Assembly: GCA_051005375.1 (NCBI GenBank)
Contig: JBPCJK010000212.1
Location: forward strand, 1 to 33,833
Direction of reading: 5' to 3'
Source: JADDRA01 sp051005375
GTDB lineage: Bacteria; Actinomycetota; Acidimicrobiia; Acidimicrobiales; CADCSY01
DNA: 33,833 bases
This document shows positions 30,678 through 33,833 of the stretch, piece by piece. The notes under the pieces are model-generated. The model ran no database searches. It worked only from the letters and a program-made list of their open reading frames with translations, and was not told the origin of the DNA. The position numbers and the translations under genes were made by a program. The stretch's first letter is position 1. The number at the start of each line of letters is the position of its first letter.

Positions 30678-32339
30678 CTACCTCGGGGGTGTAAACCCCG
30701 CTTCGAAGGCCTGCCGGATGTACTGGCGTTCGTCCCAGCGCTGCGCGCCGGTCTGGAAGTTGAGGGCGAAGCCGTAGTCGCCGCTGACGAAGCCGAGGTT
30801 GGTGGCGTGCCTGCCCTCGTAGGTGTACTCCCAGATGGCGGCGTCGAAGTCGCGGTAGGAGGCCTTGTCGATCCTGATCTCGGAGTAGTCGGGATGGGCG
30901 CGGGCGAAGGTCTTGGCTGCGTCCTTCCACGCCTTCACCGGGTCGTCACCGGGGGGCTGCACGTAGTCGACCCGCAGGTAGTCACCCGTGGCCGGGTCGA
31001 CGAAATCCGTCCGGCTGTCGCCCTGGGGTTGGGGGTTCCACGACGGAGGGTGCCAGATGGAGTAGCCGGTGGACCGCTCGCGGAACTGGGCCCAGTCGGC
31101 GGGGACGCCGTCAGGTCGGGGCCCTGACGGCGCCGTGGTGGTCGGCCCCTCCGGCGCGGTAGTGGTCGCGGAGGCGTCCCCCTGGGCTGGTGCACCTTGC
31201 CCCGGCGCCGGACTGGTGGTCGAGGTCGCAGGGTCAGCGGATGGCGACCGGGTGTTATCGGAGCCGGCCAGGGCCAGGCCGGCCACGACTGCCACCACCG
31301 CCACCGCGGCCAGACCCGCCAGCCAGGCCCAGGCCGATGGCGGCCGGCCGGCGGCAGGCGCCATGTCGGGCTGGGCTGACCGCCGTCGTCGAGGAGATGA
31401 CCCCCGAGGTGGCCCCGGCGGAAACGGCGGCGACGGGGTGTCGTCACCGGCTCGCACGGGTGCGCCCGCCGCCGGCATGACCGCGGTGCTACGGTCGGAG
31501 GCGGTAACCGCAGCCGCCGCCGGGGACGAGACCCCGGCCACCGTCTCCAACGCGGCTCGAACCTGGGCGATGGCTGGGCGGTCCTCGGGAGCCTTGGCCA
31601 GCAGGGCGTGCACGGGGGAGGCGAGGCCGTCAGCCCGGGCCATCGGACGGGGCTCGTCGTGGAGCACGGCGTTCAGCGTGGGCAGTGCCTCCCCTCGTTC
31701 GAAGGGGGCCACGCCCTCCACGGCGAAGTACAGCAGTGCGCCCAGGCCCCACAGATCGGCGGGCGGGCCGGCGGGCTGTCCCCTGGCCTGCTCGGGCGCC
31801 ATGTAGGAGGGTGTGCCCAGCACCAGGCCGGCGGCGGTGATGCGGGTGTCGTCCTTGACCGAGGCGATGCCGAAGTCGGCCAACTTGACCGAGCCATCGT
31901 CGAGCATCATCACGTTGGCGGGCTTGACGTCGCGATGCACGATGCCGGCGCTGTGGGCGGCCTCCAGCGCATCCAGCACCCCGAGCCCCACGGTCGCCGC
32001 TCGAGCCGGGGACAGGGGCCCGTCCCGGGACACGACCGCCCGCAAGGTCGGGGCCCGGACCAGCTCCATCACCACGTGGAGGCGGTGACCGTCGTCGACC
32101 ACGTCGAAGACCCGAACCGACGCCGGGTGGTCGATGCGAGCCGCCGCCCGGGCCTCTCGCAGAACCCGTGTGCGCAACGACTGGCGGTCGTCGTCATCGA
32201 GGTGCGGGGGGAGGTCGACCGCCTTGACTGCCACCGCACGCTGCAAGACGGTGTCCTCCGCCTCCCAGACCTTGCCCATCCCTCCCGAGCCGAGAGGCTG
32301 GCCCAAGCGGTAACGGGCGCCGACCAGGTCAGGGGGCAT
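30678..32339 (-). CDS. Membrane-anchored eukaryotic-type Ser/Thr protein kinase
   Basis: A 553-residue PknB-like kinase. The kinase domain covers about residues 10-265: P-loop GSGGMG (17-22), Lys39 in VAVKAVDL, the catalytic loop HRDVKPANVM with Asp137, DFG at 155-157 and SYMAPEQARG. A Pro/Ser/Ala-rich juxtamembrane segment follows, then one transmembrane helix (AWAWLAGLAAVAVVAVVAGL), a Thr/Ser/Pro-rich extracellular stalk (SPSADPATSTTSPAPG...) and an extracellular domain of about 140 residues beginning ADWAQFRERSTGYSIWHPPS. PASTA repeats are absent; the sensor is of the lipoprotein/PsbP-like kind. ATG 32339 is chosen because it directly precedes the conserved ARYRLGQPLG and a TAGGTT box lies seven bases upstream; the longer open frame upstream is not kinase-like. 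Confidence 0.93.
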   Translation of the reverse strand: MPPDLVGARYRLGQPLGSGGMGKVWEAEDTVLQRAVAVKAVDLPPHLDDDDRQSLRTRVLREARAAARIDHPASVRVFDVVDDGHRLHVVMELVRAPTLRAVVSRDGPLSPARAATVGLGVLDALEAAHSAGIVHRDVKPANVMMLDDGSVKLADFGIASVKDDTRITAAGLVLGTPSYMAPEQARGQPAGPPADLWGLGALLYFAVEGVAPFERGEALPTLNAVLHDEPRPMARADGLASPVHALLAKAPEDRPAIAQVRAALETVAGVSSPAAAAVTASDRSTAVMPAAGAPVRAGDDTPSPPFPPGPPRGSSPRRRRSAQPDMAPAAGRPPSAWAWLAGLAAVAVVAVVAGLALAGSDNTRSPSADPATSTTSPAPGQGAPAQGDASATTTAPEGPTTTAPSGPRPDGVPADWAQFRERSTGYSIWHPPSWNPQPQGDSRTDFVDPATGDYLRVDYVQPPGDDPVKAWKDAAKTFARAHPDYSEIRIDKASYRDFDAAIWEYTYEGRHATNLGFVSGDYGFALNFQTGAQRWDERQYIRQAFEAGFTPPR

Positions 32340-32346
32340 CGCCGCG

Positions 32347-32352
32347 AACCTA
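32347..32352 (-). promoter_or_regulatory. Putative -10 box of a leaderless promoter (kinase gene)
   Basis: TAGGTT on the minus strand, then seven bases, then ATG 32339. No ribosome site. Confidence 0.5.
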
Positions 32353-32625
32353 CCCCCCGTTGGCGGGAGATGACCCGACGCCGCGACTCCTGGCAGGTGA
32401 CAGGGCGCCGGCAGGTCTGACTCCCGCCCCTGGTTGCGCTGCCTGCCGCATGGTCCAGGCGGCTCGGGGGGGCATGGCGCATGCTGCATGGTGCATGGTG
32501 TTAACTGCATATAGAGGTTCATACGCATTTTGTTTGCGCGTCTGCGGATGATGGGAACTGAGACGAGAGCAACCAAGCGGCCGACTCTGGCGCCGCATCC
32601 AAGGTTGGCATGACAAGGAGGAGAG
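32353..32625. promoter_or_regulatory. AT-richer intergenic region before the Cys-rich gene
   Basis: About 270 bases without a gene. It contains the four-copy heptamer, a GTTAAC palindrome (32499-32504), a TATAGA -10 candidate at 32510-32515, and a T-rich stretch at 32527-32534, all unlike the GC-rich surroundings. It ends in a strong AAGGAGGAG ribosome site (32615-32623) before ATG 32626. Confidence 0.45.
32472..32499 (+). repeat. Heptamer tandem repeat, four copies of GCATGNN
   Basis: GCATGGC, GCATGCT, GCATGGT and GCATGGT follow one another with exact 7-bp spacing (starts at 32472, 32479, 32486, 32493). Another TGCAT follows at 32505-32509. It sits in the promoter region of the Cys-rich protein gene, upstream of an AT-rich TATAGA sequence. 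Confidence 0.8.
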
Positions 32626-32877
32626 ATGGCAGATACGCAAACGTGCCCGACCTGTGGGATGGAGAAGGGCGTGTGGAGAGGTAACGAAGGACAAGGTGTG
32701 GTCAAGGATGGCGTCGCCTACTGCTGTGAGGAGTGTTTGTTCCCGGGGAGCTGGGTGCATTTGCGGCTGATCCAGGCGCGCCAGTTGGTCGAGAGTGCGG
32801 CGGTGCGTCCAGGAGGCGAGACGTGCGAGGTGGTTTCCGGATCAAGCCGCTCGTGTCGTCACGATGCGATGAGGTAG
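32626..32877 (+). CDS. Small Cys-rich putative metal-binding protein
   Basis: An 83-residue protein with ATG 32626 behind AAGGAGGAGAG. The N-terminal 37 residues carry a zinc- or heavy-metal-ribbon pattern: CPTCGMEK, then about 22 residues, then YCCEEC (Cys-x2-Cys ... Cys-Cys-x2-Cys), reminiscent of short YHS/TRASH-like proteins found near metal-resistance genes. The C-terminal part (after LFPGSWVHLRL) has no family resemblance, includes two more cysteines and may be altered by a frameshift. It ends three bases before the DUF2182 gene, so the two are probably cotranscribed. Confidence 0.65.
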   Translation: MADTQTCPTCGMEKGVWRGNEGQGVVKDGVAYCCEECLFPGSWVHLRLIQARQLVESAAVRPGGETCEVVSGSSRSCRHDAMR

Positions 32878-32880
32878 TCC

Positions 32881-33713
32881 GTGTCCAGCACTCAAGCGCT
32901 TCTCGGTAATCGTCCCGACACCCCATCGTCGATGTACCGGCTGATGTCCTCGGGCAGCGTCATGATGATCGCCACGTCGCTCATCACCCTGGGTGCGGCG
33001 GCGTGGCTCATCACCATACGAGAGGCGAGCTCCATGTCCGACATGGTCATGGGACTGGGCCAGGTGGACCGGCGGATGCCCAGCGGGATGGGTGTGGGAG
33101 CGATTCTAGTGATGTGGACCGTGATGATGACGGCCATGATGACTCCGGCCGTCATCCGGCCGTGCTCGCCCATCGTCTCGTGCTCCGGCAGCGCCAGGAG
33201 GGAGTCGTTTCCAGCGTCGCCTTCGTCGCCGGTTTCCTTGCGGTGTGGTCGCTCGTCGGCGTCATCTACGTCTTGCCCTTCCTGTGGTTCCGAGGCCTGG
33301 CTGCCGACGTAGCCGACGAGTGGTGGCCGCCGATCGTGGCCGGCGCAACGTTGATCCTGGCGGGGGGCTACCAGCTCAGTCGTCGGAAATCTCATTGCCA
33401 ACGCGCCTGTTGTGCTCCGCTGGCCCTCGTTCTCGACCACGATGCCGGCAGAGGGACAACGAACTCGCTTCGGACGGGGCTGGACCACGGCGTTCACTGC
33501 CTCGGCTGCTGCTGGGCCCTGATGGCAGTACTGCTCGTGGTCGGGCTCATGAACCTGGTGTGGATGATCGGGCTGTCACTGCTGTTTGTGGTGGCGAAGC
33601 ACTGGCGCCAGGCATTGGTTGTCGGCCGGGTGGTGGGCGTGGCCCTCATCATCCTCGGCTTTGGGGTCATGGCGTGGCCGGGTTTGTTGCACGCAGTCTC
33701 AGGGCCAAGGTAA
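32881..33713 (+). pseudogene. DUF2182 metal-binding membrane protein, frameshifted
   Basis: GTG 32881 opens the first part (MYRLMSSGSVMMIATSLITL ... ILVMWTVMMTAMMTPAVI), matching the DUF2182 start with its Met-rich WTVMMxAMMxP segment. Near 33157 a one-base change shifts the frame: the continuation AVLAHRLVLRQRQEGV, AFVAGFLAVWSLVGVIYVLP, the C-rich loop CQRACCAPLALVLDHD and the family hallmark CLGCCWALMAVLLVVGLMNL lie in another frame to TAA 33711. Complete members of this length (about 270 residues) have six membrane helices. Cys and Met clusters suggest metal binding but the activity is unknown. A single frameshift could be a sequencing error. Confidence 0.8.
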
Positions 33714-33725
33714 CCATTCACGTCC

Positions 33726-33833
33726 TCAGGCAGCCTGAGGCGGCATCCAGGGGTCGCCGTCGAACAGACGGGTGAGGGCGTCGAGAGCGCCGATGTCGTG
33801 CTTGCGGGTGGTGGAGAGGTAGCTGCGGACGTG
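33726..33833 (-). mobile_element. Transposase C-terminus (probably IS66 family), cut by the window edge
   Basis: The reverse strand ends with VRSYLSTTRKHDIGALDALT, then RLFDGDPWMPPQAA-stop at 33726. The YLST.RKH..GALDALT.LF.G.PW.P pattern is that of IS66-type transposases as I recall them. The start lies beyond the window. It converges on the DUF2182 gene with 12 bases between stops, so an insertion sequence borders the accessory segment on this side. Confidence 0.55.

Noticed and set aside
1..33833. CRISPR arrays, rRNA and tRNA genes
   Set aside because: No regularly spaced long direct repeats and no cloverleaf-like sequence were seen by eye on either strand; a covariance search was not possible.

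Overview
The window is high-GC, strongly third-position-GC-biased DNA of an actinobacterium, most plausibly an Acidimicrobiia-like environmental lineage. I infer this from the KimA-like permease/TrkA-pair/OB-fold neighbourhood (the Rv2690c-ceoB-ceoC-Rv2694c order known from mycobacteria), a LipB-LipA fusion, and many genes whose start codon lies only 6-9 nt after a TANNNT box, as in leaderless actinobacterial transcription. No rRNA, tRNA or CRISPR array was found.

Region 1 (1-4.6 kb) is a gene graveyard: an IS3-family remnant, a VapB antitoxin beside a frameshifted VapC, a scrap of an AAA ATPase, a small membrane protein, a broken DisA_N-like (diadenylate cyclase fold) gene, a short hypothetical gene, a frameshifted glycosyltransferase and an N-terminally truncated iron-redox (haem-oxygenase-like) enzyme that abuts an orphan DNA methyltransferase.

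Region 2 (4.6-24.5 kb) is mostly intact core-type sequence: a DUF3105-like lipoprotein, a HugZ-type flavin/haem protein, ArgS, a conserved membrane protein, two tandem KimA-like APC permeases divergent from two overlapping TrkA-type RCK proteins (a potassium-uptake module), small membrane proteins, an OB-fold protein, a 2-oxoacid dehydrogenase E3-E2 pair followed by a lipB-lipA fusion (the enzymes that make and attach the cofactor E2 needs), a macro-domain protein, an M24 peptidase and a multi-pass membrane protein. Small remnants (OsmC, SDR) sit between intact genes.

Region 3 (24.5-32.3 kb) opens with a decayed CPA1 cation/proton antiporter. It is followed by a three-gene N-acetylglutaminylglutamine amide (NAGGN) osmolyte cluster (amidotransferase, synthetase with GNAT plus ATP-grasp, M42 peptidase), a DedA protein, and a convergent membrane-anchored Ser/Thr kinase. 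NAGGN synthesis and potassium uptake in one 20-kb stretch suggest an osmotic-adaptation neighbourhood.

Region 4 (32.4-33.8 kb) looks accessory: an AT-richer pocket with a four-copy heptamer repeat, a Cys-rich metal-binding small protein, a frameshifted DUF2182 membrane protein and the end of a transposase, probably IS66-type. Three hairpins share a GTTCTGGC/GCCAGAAC stem (about 23.46, 23.95 and 30.62 kb); they look like a dispersed palindromic repeat, one copy lying inside a coding sequence. The multiple frameshifts in regions 1 and 4 could be true decay or assembly errors; the clean frames in between favour decay.
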